From Paenibacillus timonensis (lineage in GTDB: Bacteria; Bacillota; Bacilli; Paenibacillales; Paenibacillaceae): 64,000 bases of DNA. Positions 1 to 8,342 of the stretch are shown here, in pieces. A model generated the notes under the pieces. The model saw nothing but the letters and a program-made list of their open reading frames with translations. It had not been told where the DNA came from and made no database searches. Every line of letters begins with the position of its first letter. Position 1 is the stretch's first letter. Location: positions 62,001 through 126,000 of the forward strand of contig NZ_JAKSXN010000001.1 in assembly GCF_022427145.1 (NCBI RefSeq), written 5' to 3'. A program made the position numbers and the translations under genes.

Positions 1-463
1 TGAACCCGGTGTTCGTCCCCAGACGTTTGCGCTGTGCAGCAATCACTTCGATATGCTGCGGGTTGACTTCCGGAATCACCATCGGCACGTCCGGCGTCCA
101 GCGATGGGCCGAGTTGTTGGAGATGACCGGGGTGCCGGTTTTCGCATAGGCTTCCTCCAACGCTTGGATTTCCGCCTTTTTCATATCGACCGCGCAGAAG
201 ACGAAGTCCACGTCCGCCGTAACTTCCTCGACCTTGGCAGCATCCTGAACGACGATGGATTTCACCGCTTCGGGAATCGGCGTAGCCATTTTCCAACGTC
301 CCTGCACGGCCTCTTCGTAGGTTTTGCCCGCGGAATTCGCGCTAGCCGCGATGCCTGTGACCTCAAACCATGGATGTTGATCCAGCAGCAGTACGAAGCG
401 CTGACCCACCATTCCCGTTCCACCAACGATGCCAACTTTCAATCTTTCACCCATTTGTTTCAT
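1..463 (-). CDS. asd: Aspartate-semialdehyde dehydrogenase, N-terminal part (cut by window edge)
   Basis: Makes aspartate-4-semialdehyde from aspartyl phosphate, the branch-point step to lysine, threonine and methionine. Only the first 154 residues lie in the window. The start at 463 reads MKQMGERLKVGIVGG and has AAAGG five bases upstream. A Rossmann dinucleotide loop GGTGMVGQRF is visible near residues 14-24. The segments VPMVIPEVNPQH and RWKM match the archaeal/fungal-type Asd family (TIGR00978-like) rather than the E. coli type. The sequence stops at GTNTGF, just before where the catalytic Cys motif is expected. A T-box leader lies directly upstream, which supports an amino-acid biosynthetic role. 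Confidence 0.9.
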   Translation of the reverse strand, partial: MKQMGERLKVGIVGGTGMVGQRFVLLLDQHPWFEVTGIAASANSAGKTYEEAVQGRWKMATPIPEAVKSIVVQDAAKVEEVTADVDFVFCAVDMKKAEIQALEEAYAKTGTPVISNNSAHRWTPDVPMVIPEVNPQHIEVIAAQRKRLGTNTGF

Positions 464-500
464 CCAGCCCTTTCCATGTAAGTATTGGAATCTGCATCAA

Positions 501-540
501 AATAAAAAATCCCACCTCCAAGACGAGTCTTCCGTCTTGG
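501..540 (-). terminator. Intrinsic terminator of the asd T-box
   Basis: Minus strand CCAAGACG, a 7-base loop and CGTCTTGG (518-540), then TTTTTTATTTT. It lies 38 bases before the asd start and is the terminator expected to compete with the T-box antiterminator. Confidence 0.88.
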
Positions 541-795
541 GGGCGAGATTGGTATGCCCGCGGTACCACCCCAGATTCGTTAATATGTCGCCATATTAAC
601 CTCTTCGAGTACAGCCTGGCCCAGCCAAGCGTATACCCTAGCTCTGTAACAGGAGCTCCTGTCGCACCATCCCGCCGGTCAAGCGTTCCGATGCGCTGCT
701 CGGAGTCTTTATTCGATAAAGAAACGCTTTGCTCCTTTGCAGCTTACCGGAGCTCTCTGGGAAAGGTTTCACTTACCTACTCTTCTCGTCATCGC
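501..795 (-). promoter_or_regulatory. T-box riboswitch upstream of asd
   Basis: On the minus strand the T-box core GTGGTACCGCGG lies at about 560-571, followed by an intrinsic terminator and then asd. Stem I is closed by CGATG (790-794) with CATCG (689-693). It contains an AGTA loop-E element near 778-781, an AGAGAGC bulge region and a GCTCC/GGAGC apical hairpin. The 3' side of the inferred specifier loop reads GAATAAAGA (706-714), so AAA (or AAG) would be the specifier, meaning lysine. The base after TGG is T, which pairs with an A discriminator. Class and target are clear; the specifier is an inference from hand folding. Confidence 0.9.
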
Positions 796-811
796 ATTTC
801 ATGTTGCGATA

Positions 812-840
812 ATATTACCAGATTCGCGCCGGGACGTAAA
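812..840 (-). promoter_or_regulatory. Candidate sigma-A promoter of the asd leader
   Basis: TTTACG (835-840), 17-base spacer, TAATAT (812-817) on the minus strand, placed just upstream of T-box stem I. Each hexamer matches about 4 of 6 consensus bases. Confidence 0.5.
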
Positions 841-876
841 CCGGTTTTAAGAAATTTTCAGGGCCCAAATGTTCCC

Positions 877-1755
877 TTAGTCCATCCGGACGACGCGGTA
901 TCTTCTCCGGTACGCCCCCGGAGTGTACGAGGTCTCCCTCTTGAACAGCCGGGCGAAATAATTAGGATCCGGGAACCCGCATTGCTCCCCGATCCGTTTC
1001 AGCGGTTCATCGGTGTGCGCAAGCATCCGCTTGGCACGTTCGATTTGCTGATGATGGCGGTATTGCAGCGGACTCATCCCCGTATGCTGCTTCAAGCAAC
1101 GCGCTAAATAATCAAAATGGTAATGCAGGTCGCGTTCTATCTCACCCGCGTCGAACGGTCGGTCCAGGCGTTCTTCCAAATAGATGGCGACACGCTCGCT
1201 AAGATCATAGGATCTTGACTGCGAACCGCCCTGCCGCATCCCCTGTTGAAGCTGCAGAAGCAATTCTCCGAACCGAAGTTGCAGCTCGAAGGACCGATAA
1301 AGCGTAAGCGACCGATGCAGCGCAATCATTTCGTCCAGCAGAGGGCGAATCGATCGGAGATCCACGTCGGCGAATTTCGGAACGTCCATCGTCGCCGGGA
1401 GCGGCTCCGTATCCTGGTCGGTTCTCGCAAGCGGCGATTGCTGCCACCCCTGCTTCTCCACCAGCCTGGGCGGAGTAGCGGACGAATGGCGGAAATGCAT
1501 CCAATACACCTCGGTCTCTTCCTCGGTGGGACGGTATCCGCGGTGTCTTTTTCCCGGTTCCAGCACGAGGAGCTTTCCGGCATCTATCTCATAGGCGATC
1601 CCTTCCTCTTCCATAAATAAAGCGCCTTGCGTGCAAAGAATCAAATCATACGCCCCGAAGACCCGTTCGGCATGCGTGACTCCCGGCTTCCATAACGCGT
1701 ATCCGACCGTGGCCAACAGCGGGAACGGCGGCGCCTCGAACTCCAGCACGAGCAT
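877..1755 (-). CDS. AraC-family transcriptional regulator
   Basis: A cupin-type sensor half (roughly residues 1-120, with an LEPGKRHRGY turn) is followed by two helix-turn-helix motifs of the AraC/XylS type in the last 100 residues (FDYLARCLKQHTGMSPLQY and GFPDPNYFARLFKRETSYTPGAYR). The start at 1755 is preferred over an in-frame ATG at 1803 because AGGGGG sits seven bases before it. The gene diverges from the glycosidase-like gene at 1884 across a 128-base gap, so it probably controls that gene, with a carbohydrate as effector. The effector cannot be read from the sequence. Confidence 0.88.
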   Translation of the reverse strand: MLVLEFEAPPFPLLATVGYALWKPGVTHAERVFGAYDLILCTQGALFMEEEGIAYEIDAGKLLVLEPGKRHRGYRPTEEETEVYWMHFRHSSATPPRLVEKQGWQQSPLARTDQDTEPLPATMDVPKFADVDLRSIRPLLDEMIALHRSLTLYRSFELQLRFGELLLQLQQGMRQGGSQSRSYDLSERVAIYLEERLDRPFDAGEIERDLHYHFDYLARCLKQHTGMSPLQYRHHQQIERAKRMLAHTDEPLKRIGEQCGFPDPNYFARLFKRETSYTPGAYRRRYRVVRMD

Positions 1756-1883
1756 GTTATCGCCCCCTAGCTTATGTAGAAATTGTACTATATTTAGTCG
1801 CATTTAGCAGCTGTATCAAGCAGTCAAACTTCCTAGAATGGTAGGTATCGTACGATAATTTATTCAATACGGGAGGAATACCC

Positions 1884-3842
1884 ATGAGATTCCGTCAAGT
1901 CCATCTCGATTTTCATACTTCCGAAGCCATCGAAGGGATCGGCAGCCGATTCTCGAAGCGGCAGTTCCAGGAGATGCTGCAGCTAGGCCATGTTGATTCG
2001 ATTACGGTGTTCGCCAAATGCCATCATGGCTGGGCTTACCACCCTACCACTGCCAACGAAATGCATCCGCAGCTTTCTTTCGACTTGCTTGGCGCGCAGA
2101 TCGAAGCCGCTCACGAAATCGGCGTCAAAACGCCGGTCTATCTCTCCGCCGGACTCGACGAGAAGCTGGCGCGCCGGCATCCGGAATGGCTGATCCGCGA
2201 TTCGCACGAGAAGCTGAGCTGGTCGCCCGACTTTTTGACGCCGGGATACCATCAATTTTGCATGAACACCCCTTACCTGGACATTTTGGCCGCTCAAGTT
2301 CGTGAGGTCGTAGCCCATTATGAGGCAGACGGAATCTTCCTCGACATCGTTGGAGTTCGCGAATGCTATTGCCAATCCTGCGTCGCCGAAATCCGCAAAC
2401 GCGGCTCGGATCCCCGCAACCTAGAGGACATGAGGGCTTTATGGGAAGAGACTTATCTAAGGTACGCCAAAACCATGGACGATGCCGTTCATGCCATTAA
2501 GCCTGGACTGCCGGTCTTTCATAACGGCGGGCATGTCAAGCGCGGCCGGCGCGATTTAGCGAAGCTGAATACGCATTTGGAGCTGGAATCCCTGCCGACG
2601 GGCGGCTGGGGGTATGATCATTTTCCGCTCTCCGCGCGATATGCACAGGGGCTTGGGATGGATTTCCTGGGGATGACGGGAAAATTCCACACCTCGTGGG
2701 GCGAGTTTGGCGGCTACAAACATCCGAATGCGCTGAAATACGAAACGGCGCTTAGTTTGGCGAACGGGGCGCGCATCTCCATCGGGGACCAGCTGCACCC
2801 CGCCGGGATGATGGACCCGGCAACCTATGCGTTGATTGGCGAAGCTTATCGGGAAGTCGAAGCGAAAGAAGCATGGTGCCGGGACGTGACCTCCGTCGCA
2901 GACGTAGCCCTGTTGTCCGCCGAGGCATCGGGGGATCCGGGTCCCGCGGCGCAACAGGCCGACGCGGGGGCCGTACGGATCTTGCTGGAGGGCCATTACC
3001 TGTTTGATGTCGTCGATGCGGAAAGCGACTTAAGCTCTTATCAAGTCGTCATCCTGCCGGACGTTATCTCCATCGACGAGCCGCTGAAGGCGAAACTTGC
3101 GGCGCATACCGCCAAGGGCGGCAAAATTCTGGCTACCGGCCGCTCCGGCCTGTCGCCGGACGGTTCACGGTTCGAGCTGGATTTTGGCGCGAAACCGCTC
3201 AAGGTCTCGGCATTCAAGCCGTCTTATTTTCGACCGGACTTCGAGCTTCCTTCCTTAAGAAACGCATCCTTCGTCATATACGCCGACGGTCAGGACATCG
3301 AACTGGATACGAACGGGATTAAGCTAGGCCGCCGGGAAAATTCCTACTTTAACCGCGACCTGTTCACTTTTTGCTCGCATCAGCACACGCCAACCGATAT
3401 GCGGGACGCCGGTCCCGGCATGGTTGAAGGTCCCGCCGGCATCTACGCAGCCTGGAATCTGTTCGAAGACTACGCCCTGAAGGGCAGCCTGCCCGTCAAG
3501 GAGATCCTGCATTACGCCCTGGACCGCCTGCTGGAAAGCAAAACGGTAAGTGCCAACCTTCCCGCACAAGGCGTGACGACGCTTCAGGCACAACCCTCCG
3601 GGAACCGTTGGGTTCATCACTTGCTGTACGCTTCCCCGGTCCGCCGGGGCCAAAATGTCGAGGTCATCGAGGATCTGCCCGTTCTTAGCGGCATTGAAGC
3701 CACGGTAGCCGTGCCCGAACCGGTCCGGGAAGTTTACCTGGCGCCTCAGGGGACGCCGCTCTCCTTCCGCCAGGAGAACGGCTGCGTCCGTTACGCCCTT
3801 CCGCCGTGGTCCTGCCATCAGATGGTCGTGCTGCAGTTTTAG
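1884..3842 (+). CDS. GHL6-type putative glycoside hydrolase with GH42-like trimerisation domain
   Basis: A 652-residue protein without a signal peptide, so probably cytoplasmic. The N-terminal half looks like a TIM barrel of the hypothetical glycosyl hydrolase 6 group: VHLDFHTSE at residues 7-15, YLSAGLDE near 93 and GIFLDIV near 152, with acidic residues at strand ends. Residues ~330-440 resemble the flavodoxin-like beta-galactosidase trimerisation domain (SYQVVILPDV, then TAKGGKILATGRSGL). The start has GGGAGG eight bases upstream. It diverges from an AraC regulator, a common arrangement for carbohydrate-responsive genes. The substrate is unknown and hydrolase activity is inferred only from family resemblance. 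Confidence 0.75.
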   Translation: MRFRQVHLDFHTSEAIEGIGSRFSKRQFQEMLQLGHVDSITVFAKCHHGWAYHPTTANEMHPQLSFDLLGAQIEAAHEIGVKTPVYLSAGLDEKLARRHPEWLIRDSHEKLSWSPDFLTPGYHQFCMNTPYLDILAAQVREVVAHYEADGIFLDIVGVRECYCQSCVAEIRKRGSDPRNLEDMRALWEETYLRYAKTMDDAVHAIKPGLPVFHNGGHVKRGRRDLAKLNTHLELESLPTGGWGYDHFPLSARYAQGLGMDFLGMTGKFHTSWGEFGGYKHPNALKYETALSLANGARISIGDQLHPAGMMDPATYALIGEAYREVEAKEAWCRDVTSVADVALLSAEASGDPGPAAQQADAGAVRILLEGHYLFDVVDAESDLSSYQVVILPDVISIDEPLKAKLAAHTAKGGKILATGRSGLSPDGSRFELDFGAKPLKVSAFKPSYFRPDFELPSLRNASFVIYADGQDIELDTNGIKLGRRENSYFNRDLFTFCSHQHTPTDMRDAGPGMVEGPAGIYAAWNLFEDYALKGSLPVKEILHYALDRLLESKTVSANLPAQGVTTLQAQPSGNRWVHHLLYASPVRRGQNVEVIEDLPVLSGIEATVAVPEPVREVYLAPQGTPLSFRQENGCVRYALPPWSCHQMVVLQF

Positions 3843-3856
3843 GGCACCATGAACCC

Positions 3857-3888
3857 AAAAAGCCTTGAACCCAGGGTTCAAGGCTTTT
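3857..3888. terminator. Bidirectional intrinsic terminator
   Basis: AAAAAGCCTTGAACCC pairs with GGTTCAAGGCTTTT, with A and T runs on both flanks. It sits between the convergent glycosidase-like gene and the isochorismatase-like gene. Confidence 0.88.
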
Positions 3889-3905
3889 CCACATAAACCC
3901 GCCGC

Positions 3906-4505
3906 TTATCGCAGCGCCGCCAGAACCTCTTCCGTCGATCGGATTTTGCCGATGCGTGGGAAGATGTATCGGCACACGTACTCGTGCTCCTCCTTCGTCG
4001 AAGCCGCCATGGCGTCCTCGACGAAGATCTGCTGGTAACCGTGCTGGAACGCTTCGCGTGCGGTCGTGTCAACCCCGATGGAGGTTGAGATGCCGCAAAG
4101 CACGATCGTATCGATGCCGCGCCGCCGCAGCTGCAGATCGAGATCCGTGCCGTAGAAAGCCCCCCACTGGCGTTTGGTTACGACATGCGCCCCTTTGACC
4201 TCCGCCAATTCCGGCACGATGTCATCCCAGCCTGCAGGATACGCACCGGGGGTCAAATGCATGTCCGTATCAGGCTTCAGCAGGTCCTTTCCATCAAGGG
4301 AGGATACGCGAACGAGTACCACAAACCCGCCTTCTTCGGCAAAAGCTCGTGCCAGCCGACTTGCGTTCCCGACCACGACGGAGCTCTCGTGCGGAGCCCC
4401 TTGACGCGACGGATGGGCAATTCCTTGCTGCAAATCGATAACAACTAGCGCTGTTTTTTCCGCAAGGATCATCGTGTTCCTGTTGGATTGAGTCGTTTCC
4501 ACCAT
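3906..4505 (-). CDS. Isochorismatase-family hydrolase lacking the usual nucleophilic cysteine
   Basis: A 199-residue alpha/beta protein of the isochorismatase/cysteine-hydrolase superfamily. [10 protein letters not shown] near residue 20 supplies the conserved Asp, and the Lys follows in [10 protein letters not shown]. Where most amidase-type members have a Cys before the V-[DE]-x-T segment, this one reads [15 protein letters not shown], so the nucleophile is Gly. True isochorismatases also lack this Cys, but this gene is not in a siderophore cluster. The upstream MFS gene ends 21 bases away, so the two are probably co-transcribed. The substrate cannot be named. Confidence 0.82.
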   Translation of the reverse strand: MVETTQSNRNTMILAEKTALVVIDLQQGIAHPSRQGAPHESSVVVGNASRLARAFAEEGGFVVLVRVSSLDGKDLLKPDTDMHLTPGAYPAGWDDIVPELAEVKGAHVVTKRQWGAFYGTDLDLQLRRRGIDTIVLCGISTSIGVDTTAREAFQHGYQQIFVEDAMAASTKEEHEYVCRYIFPRIGKIRSTEEVLAALR

Positions 4506-4526
4506 CTCTTCATTTCTCCCCTATCT

Positions 4527-5735
4527 TTAGAGGGTTGCCGAATGGCTCGGCTCCCTCAGCTTTTTATACACCTTGGCATAAACCCATGCCGCATTGATCA
4601 GCAGCAAAGCGCTGGTCATCAGGAAGACGTACGGGATGCCGAGCCAAGCCGCGACTTGGCCGCCCAACACCGAACCGGCAAATACCCCCAGGTACCCGGC
4701 GGCCATGCTAAATCCGTATACTCTGCCCGTTAGGGGCCCCGGGGTGATTTTCTTGATCAGCGTATTAACCGAGGGATTCAATCCTCCCGCCGCCAATCCC
4801 AGCAAAAATCTCAGCCCCATCAACTCCCAGGGACTACGTGCGAACGCCTGCGGGATAAACAAGATACCCGCGGCCAACAGCGCGGTCAGCATCACTTTAT
4901 GGGCGCCAATCCGGTCGGACAACTTCCCGAGTCTCGGCGCCGCCAAGATATTGGCCAACCCCGATGCCGAGAATATGATTCCGGCCAACAACGCTACATG
5001 GCTACTGGTCTGAGAAATCTCCTTCACGTACACGGTTAGGATCGGCTCAACCGAATACATGGCGACGCTCAGCATGAAAAAAGTGGCAAACAACGTCACC
5101 GTCAAGCTCTTCTCGGGAACCGCCTCCCATACTTCTTTCATGCCCGCCACTTTCTCTTCCGTTCGCACGAACGTTTCCTTCACGAATAGCCAAGTCGTTA
5201 CGAAAGCGATCAGCATCAGTGCCCCGGTCAGGAAAAAGGTGTTTTGAATCCCGGCATTTTCAGCAATGAACCCTCCGATCGTCGGTCCTAGCAGCGATCC
5301 CGCGATATTGGACGTGGATAACAAGCCCAGCGCCCAGCCCGCATGCGCTTTGTCCGTTTGCGTGGCAATCAGCGTCGTACAAGCCGTGCCGTAGCCGGTG
5401 ATGACGCCTTGCAGCAAACGAAGAGCGATCAGCACGTACACGTTGGCGGCGAACCCCATACTCCCAATGATGATCGCCATCCCCAGGCTGGCGCGGAGCA
5501 GCATCGGTTTACGGCCGTATTTATCGGCCGCAAGTCCCCAAATCGGCGAGAAAATCGCTGAGACGATAAACGTAATGCCAAAGGCGAGTCCGGAATAACG
5601 GGCCACGGCGTCGGCCTGATCCACCCCCAGCTGTTTGATGTAAAGCGGCAATATCGGAGCGATCTGGCTCATGCCTACCCCCGTCACGAACATGCCAAAC
5701 CAGCAGACGATTAAATTTCTTCTCCAAATCGGCAT
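4527..5735 (-). CDS. MFS drug-efflux transporter, MdtG-like
   Basis: A 12-TM major facilitator of about 402 residues. The N-terminus (WRRNLIVCWFGMFVTG), the A-loop motif GLAADKYGRKPMLLRA and the segment ATQTDKAHAGWALGLLST follow MdtG-type multidrug proton antiporters closely. The start at 5735 (MPIWRRNL) fits the family better than the longer frame from 5792, and GGAAGG lies nine bases upstream. It sits between an AraC regulator and the isochorismatase-like gene on the same strand, so the regulator may control it. The exported compound is not inferable. Confidence 0.85.
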   Translation of the reverse strand: MPIWRRNLIVCWFGMFVTGVGMSQIAPILPLYIKQLGVDQADAVARYSGLAFGITFIVSAIFSPIWGLAADKYGRKPMLLRASLGMAIIIGSMGFAANVYVLIALRLLQGVITGYGTACTTLIATQTDKAHAGWALGLLSTSNIAGSLLGPTIGGFIAENAGIQNTFFLTGALMLIAFVTTWLFVKETFVRTEEKVAGMKEVWEAVPEKSLTVTLFATFFMLSVAMYSVEPILTVYVKEISQTSSHVALLAGIIFSASGLANILAAPRLGKLSDRIGAHKVMLTALLAAGILFIPQAFARSPWELMGLRFLLGLAAGGLNPSVNTLIKKITPGPLTGRVYGFSMAAGYLGVFAGSVLGGQVAAWLGIPYVFLMTSALLLINAAWVYAKVYKKLREPSHSATL

Positions 5736-5842
5736 ATCTCCAAGCCTTCCTTCTGTAAGCAAACCTCCTGCTATCTGCGCGCAAATGAACATTCTTGCAG
5801 GATGATTTTAACGCGAACAAAGGCTTCAAACCATGCATTATC

Positions 5843-6673
5843 TTAAACTCCATGGACGATTTTGCTATAAAATTCGGAAGGGCTGATCCCTTCCGTGCGC
5901 TTGAAGGTCCGGCTGAAATAAAATTCGTCGGCGAAACCGAGCTGCAGCGCAACCTCCTTGATTTTCTTGTCACTGTCCAAGAGGAGCTCTTTGGCCTTAT
6001 CCATTTTAAGTTTGTTGAAGTACTCGATGACCGTATATCCGGTCGTCTGCTTGAACACCCGCGTCAGATAATACGTGGATAGGTGCACCAAATCGGACAA
6101 CTCCGCCAAAGTGAGCCGCTCACCGAGGTGCTCGCGCATATGCTGGATGACCTTCTCGACTTTGAGCGCAACCGCGTGATTCTGATGTTGCCTCTTCACA
6201 TGCAAGAAGATTTCATATAAAAGCTGCTGCAGTCCGGCTCTTGCCAGCAGCTCATAACCCGGCAGTTTGGCGGACCAAGCGGCCGCCAGCCTTCGGAAGG
6301 CGTCCTCGACCATGTATCCGTTTTGCAGAGCACGCATCGGCGGCAGCGGCAGACGCTCGGGGGCCTTTCCGATCGACCAAGCGCCTTCATCATATCCGAT
6401 GCCCGTATAGCTAAAGTGGACCGAATAGAAACAAATCGGCTCCGCTTCATCCAATTCAATCGTATGAGGTAACCCCGCCCGCAGGTAAAAAAGCAAACCC
6501 TCACGAACGAGATGCTTCTTGCTGTCCAGCGTAAAGCTGCCCTTGCCTCCGGTTACGAGCAGCAGCTCGTGATGCTGAAGCGTACGGCTAATTTTGTTCT
6601 TAAGCTTCTTGCCGTCGTTGGGCTGCTTGCTGTTGCAGTAATGAATATGAAAATAGAGATTGTTTAAGTTCAT
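5843..6673 (-). CDS. AraC-family transcriptional regulator
   Basis: About 276 residues. The N-terminal cupin sensor (HHELLLVTGGKGSFTL, then FYLRAGLPHTIEL) precedes a C-terminal double HTH: LAELSDLVHLSTYYLTRVFK and LGFADEFYFSRTFKR, ending in GISPSEFY. The start at 6673 is chosen because AAGGGGAG lies five bases before it; a GTG at 6691 would overlap that site. The protein resembles sugar-responsive AraC regulators of Bacillota. It lies upstream of the MFS gene on the same strand and diverges from the membrane protein at 6806. Confidence 0.87.
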   Translation of the reverse strand: MNLNNLYFHIHYCNSKQPNDGKKLKNKISRTLQHHELLLVTGGKGSFTLDSKKHLVREGLLFYLRAGLPHTIELDEAEPICFYSVHFSYTGIGYDEGAWSIGKAPERLPLPPMRALQNGYMVEDAFRRLAAAWSAKLPGYELLARAGLQQLLYEIFLHVKRQHQNHAVALKVEKVIQHMREHLGERLTLAELSDLVHLSTYYLTRVFKQTTGYTVIEYFNKLKMDKAKELLLDSDKKIKEVALQLGFADEFYFSRTFKRTEGISPSEFYSKIVHGV

Positions 6674-6805
6674 GGCCGCTCCCCTTCTCACCGGATCTTC
6701 CGCTGCGGAACGCAGCTACTGCGATTAGACCATACGGACGGACCTACCCGCAACTTCCCCCTTTCGGGAACGTAAAAATAATATCTGAATTTAGGAGGAT
6801 AAACG

Positions 6806-7531
6806 GTGGGTTTTATACCTTGGGTAAACCGGTGGATAAGGTCTACGCACGCCCGGCTTCTGATCGCACTCCTTGTCATCGTCGGGATCAGCGTTTGGTC
6901 CGCGCCTTATTTTTCGGAATCTGTCTTTTACATGCATGGGGACAAATTCAGGCTGGTCCAGCAAGATCACCGGCAGGCTACTTATCGCTCCTTTGACGGC
7001 CAGCAGGTTATGGTGCTTAACGGCGACGATGCAGACCACAAACAGGTGAGGATCGAACAGCAAAACTATGCGGTCAACGTGCTTGAAGTCGAACCGGTTC
7101 CCCGTTATGAAGTGATCTATCCGTCAGGTGAGCGGTACAGAGTGGATACCTACGGAGAAATGTTAGTGGGTATGGACGATCAAGGCGAAATGATCCCGGA
7201 AATTTCCTGGATCATCAACGGCGTTCCTCAGCCCATTGATGAGAAAGTCGGCTTGTATAGTCCGAGCATGATCGTCCGTGCGGCTTTTCCCGAGTATCAC
7301 ACCAGGCAGGGGAGTTTACTCCTATACTACGGATCCTTTGTCCTCATGCTCTTCGGCTGGTGCCTATTCCGCTATGTTAAACTGCAAAACGTCTTGTTTC
7401 ACCTCTCTTTGCACGGCATATGGGTACGTGAGGCAGAACCGAGCGATTTCTATTATTTCTCCTGTAAACTAAGCGGCATCGCCATCATCGGTTTAGGAAT
7501 CTATGTATTTGTAAAGTCGTTCTTCATCTAA
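6806..7531 (+). CDS. Membrane protein of unknown function
   Basis: A 241-residue protein starting at GTG with AGGAGG seven bases upstream. One TM segment near residues 17-33 (RLLIALLVIVGISVW) is followed by an extracytoplasmic domain of about 140 residues with repeated short beta-like stretches. Two more TM segments follow near 170-190 (SLLLYYGSFVLMLFGWCLF) and 220-238 (LSGIAIIGLGIYVFVKSF). I do not recognise the family. It has its own terminator and is convergent with the lipoprotein gene. A sensory or envelope role is possible but unsupported. Confidence 0.75.
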   Translation: MGFIPWVNRWIRSTHARLLIALLVIVGISVWSAPYFSESVFYMHGDKFRLVQQDHRQATYRSFDGQQVMVLNGDDADHKQVRIEQQNYAVNVLEVEPVPRYEVIYPSGERYRVDTYGEMLVGMDDQGEMIPEISWIINGVPQPIDEKVGLYSPSMIVRAAFPEYHTRQGSLLLYYGSFVLMLFGWCLFRYVKLQNVLFHLSLHGIWVREAEPSDFYYFSCKLSGIAIIGLGIYVFVKSFFI

Positions 7532-7537
7532 AAAAAC

Positions 7538-7563
7538 AAGGCCAACCGCAATCGGTTGGCCTT
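7538..7563. terminator. Intrinsic terminator between convergent genes
   Basis: AAGGCCAACCG, CAAT loop, CGGTTGGCCTT. An A-run on the left could act as a T tail for minus-strand transcripts; the plus-strand side has only a modest T content. Confidence 0.8.
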
Positions 7564-7579
7564 AGTCATTGTTTTCGTC

Positions 7580-8122
7580 TTATTTTACTTCCGTTGCGCC
7601 CGTTACTTTGCCGTCGATTTTTGCGCTAGCTTGCACGTCTGCGTTTGCGAAGTACAGGTTACCGTCGATCGTAGCCGTTTTGTCCAGGTTGAACCCGTTG
7701 GCTTCGACATAGACGTCGCCTTTCACGGTGCCGCCTTGAATTCTCAGGTTTTCGCTTTGTACCGTCAGTTTAGGGACAGTCAATGTAAACGAAGCGGTGA
7801 TGTTGTGGTCTTCGTCCTGGGTGTACAGAGCGATTTTACGATAAATGTCTTTAGCCGCATCGTTCTTATCGTGGAATTCCCCGGCAACCACAACGTCCTT
7901 GTCAACCGTCAAGTCGTTCAGGATCGCGATGATCCAAGTGCCCTTCTCGCTGACTGCGTTCGCGAACGCGTCCGCTTGGTTAACGATCGATGCCGTCGTC
8001 GTAACGTCCGTTTGTTCTGCGGGTTTATTAGCGTTTGCCGCCGAATTGTCGTTGTTCGAACCGCATCCTGCCAGCAGCGCCGCTGCAATCCCTGCTACTA
8101 CCAAACCTTTGACCATTTTCAT
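7580..8122 (-). CDS. Small secreted lipoprotein with beta-rich polymer-like domain
   Basis: 180 residues with a signal peptide and lipobox (AALLAGC, Cys at residue 20), so it should be anchored on the outer face of the membrane. A short Asn/Ala linker follows. The C-terminal half (SENLRIQGGTVKGDVYVEAN, then ATIDGNLYFANADV) has the short alternating pattern seen in bactofilin-like or right-handed beta-helix proteins. The RBS AGGAGG is well placed. No close named family is recognised. A Crp/Fnr-like palindrome sits upstream. Confidence 0.78.
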   Translation of the reverse strand: MKMVKGLVVAGIAAALLAGCGSNNDNSAANANKPAEQTDVTTTASIVNQADAFANAVSEKGTWIIAILNDLTVDKDVVVAGEFHDKNDAAKDIYRKIALYTQDEDHNITASFTLTVPKLTVQSENLRIQGGTVKGDVYVEANGFNLDKTATIDGNLYFANADVQASAKIDGKVTGATEVK

Positions 8123-8182
8123 GTTGTTTCCCTCCTGTTTTTATCTTCAGTTTGAATTATAAAAAAAAGTGGAATCATATAA

Positions 8183-8198
8183 TGTGATTAATTTCACT
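8183..8198. promoter_or_regulatory. Crp/Fnr-like palindrome upstream of lipoprotein gene
   Basis: TGTGATTAATTTCACT has the TGTGA-N6-TCAC form of Crp/Fnr boxes with one mismatch at the outer base. It lies about 60-75 bases upstream of the lipoprotein start in an AT-rich promoter region. No Crp/Fnr gene is in the window. Confidence 0.35.
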
Positions 8199-8276
8199 TT
8201 TGTTGTGCTTTTTTTCACATTGTATGTCACAGCTTGTTCATCTTTAACACTCCCTCCTCCATTCTCGTGTAAACAA

Positions 8277-8299
8277 GCCGATCGGTTCTCCCGATCGGC
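8277..8299 (-). terminator. Probable terminator after the SDR gene
   Basis: GCCGATCGG, five-base loop, CCGATCGGC; on the minus strand it is followed by TTGTTT. It lies about 45 bases beyond the stop of the SDR gene. Confidence 0.55.
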
Positions 8300-8342
8300 C
8301 GTGATCTATATAAACCCCCAACACGGGAGGAGTTGTGTCAGA

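Noticed and set aside
53-481. Plus-strand frame of 142 residues at the window start
   Set aside because: It is antisense to asd, whose translation has clear family motifs and its own RBS and T-box.
370-1107. Plus-strand frame of 245 residues
   Set aside because: It runs antisense through the T-box leader and the AraC gene end; no RBS or recognisable domain.
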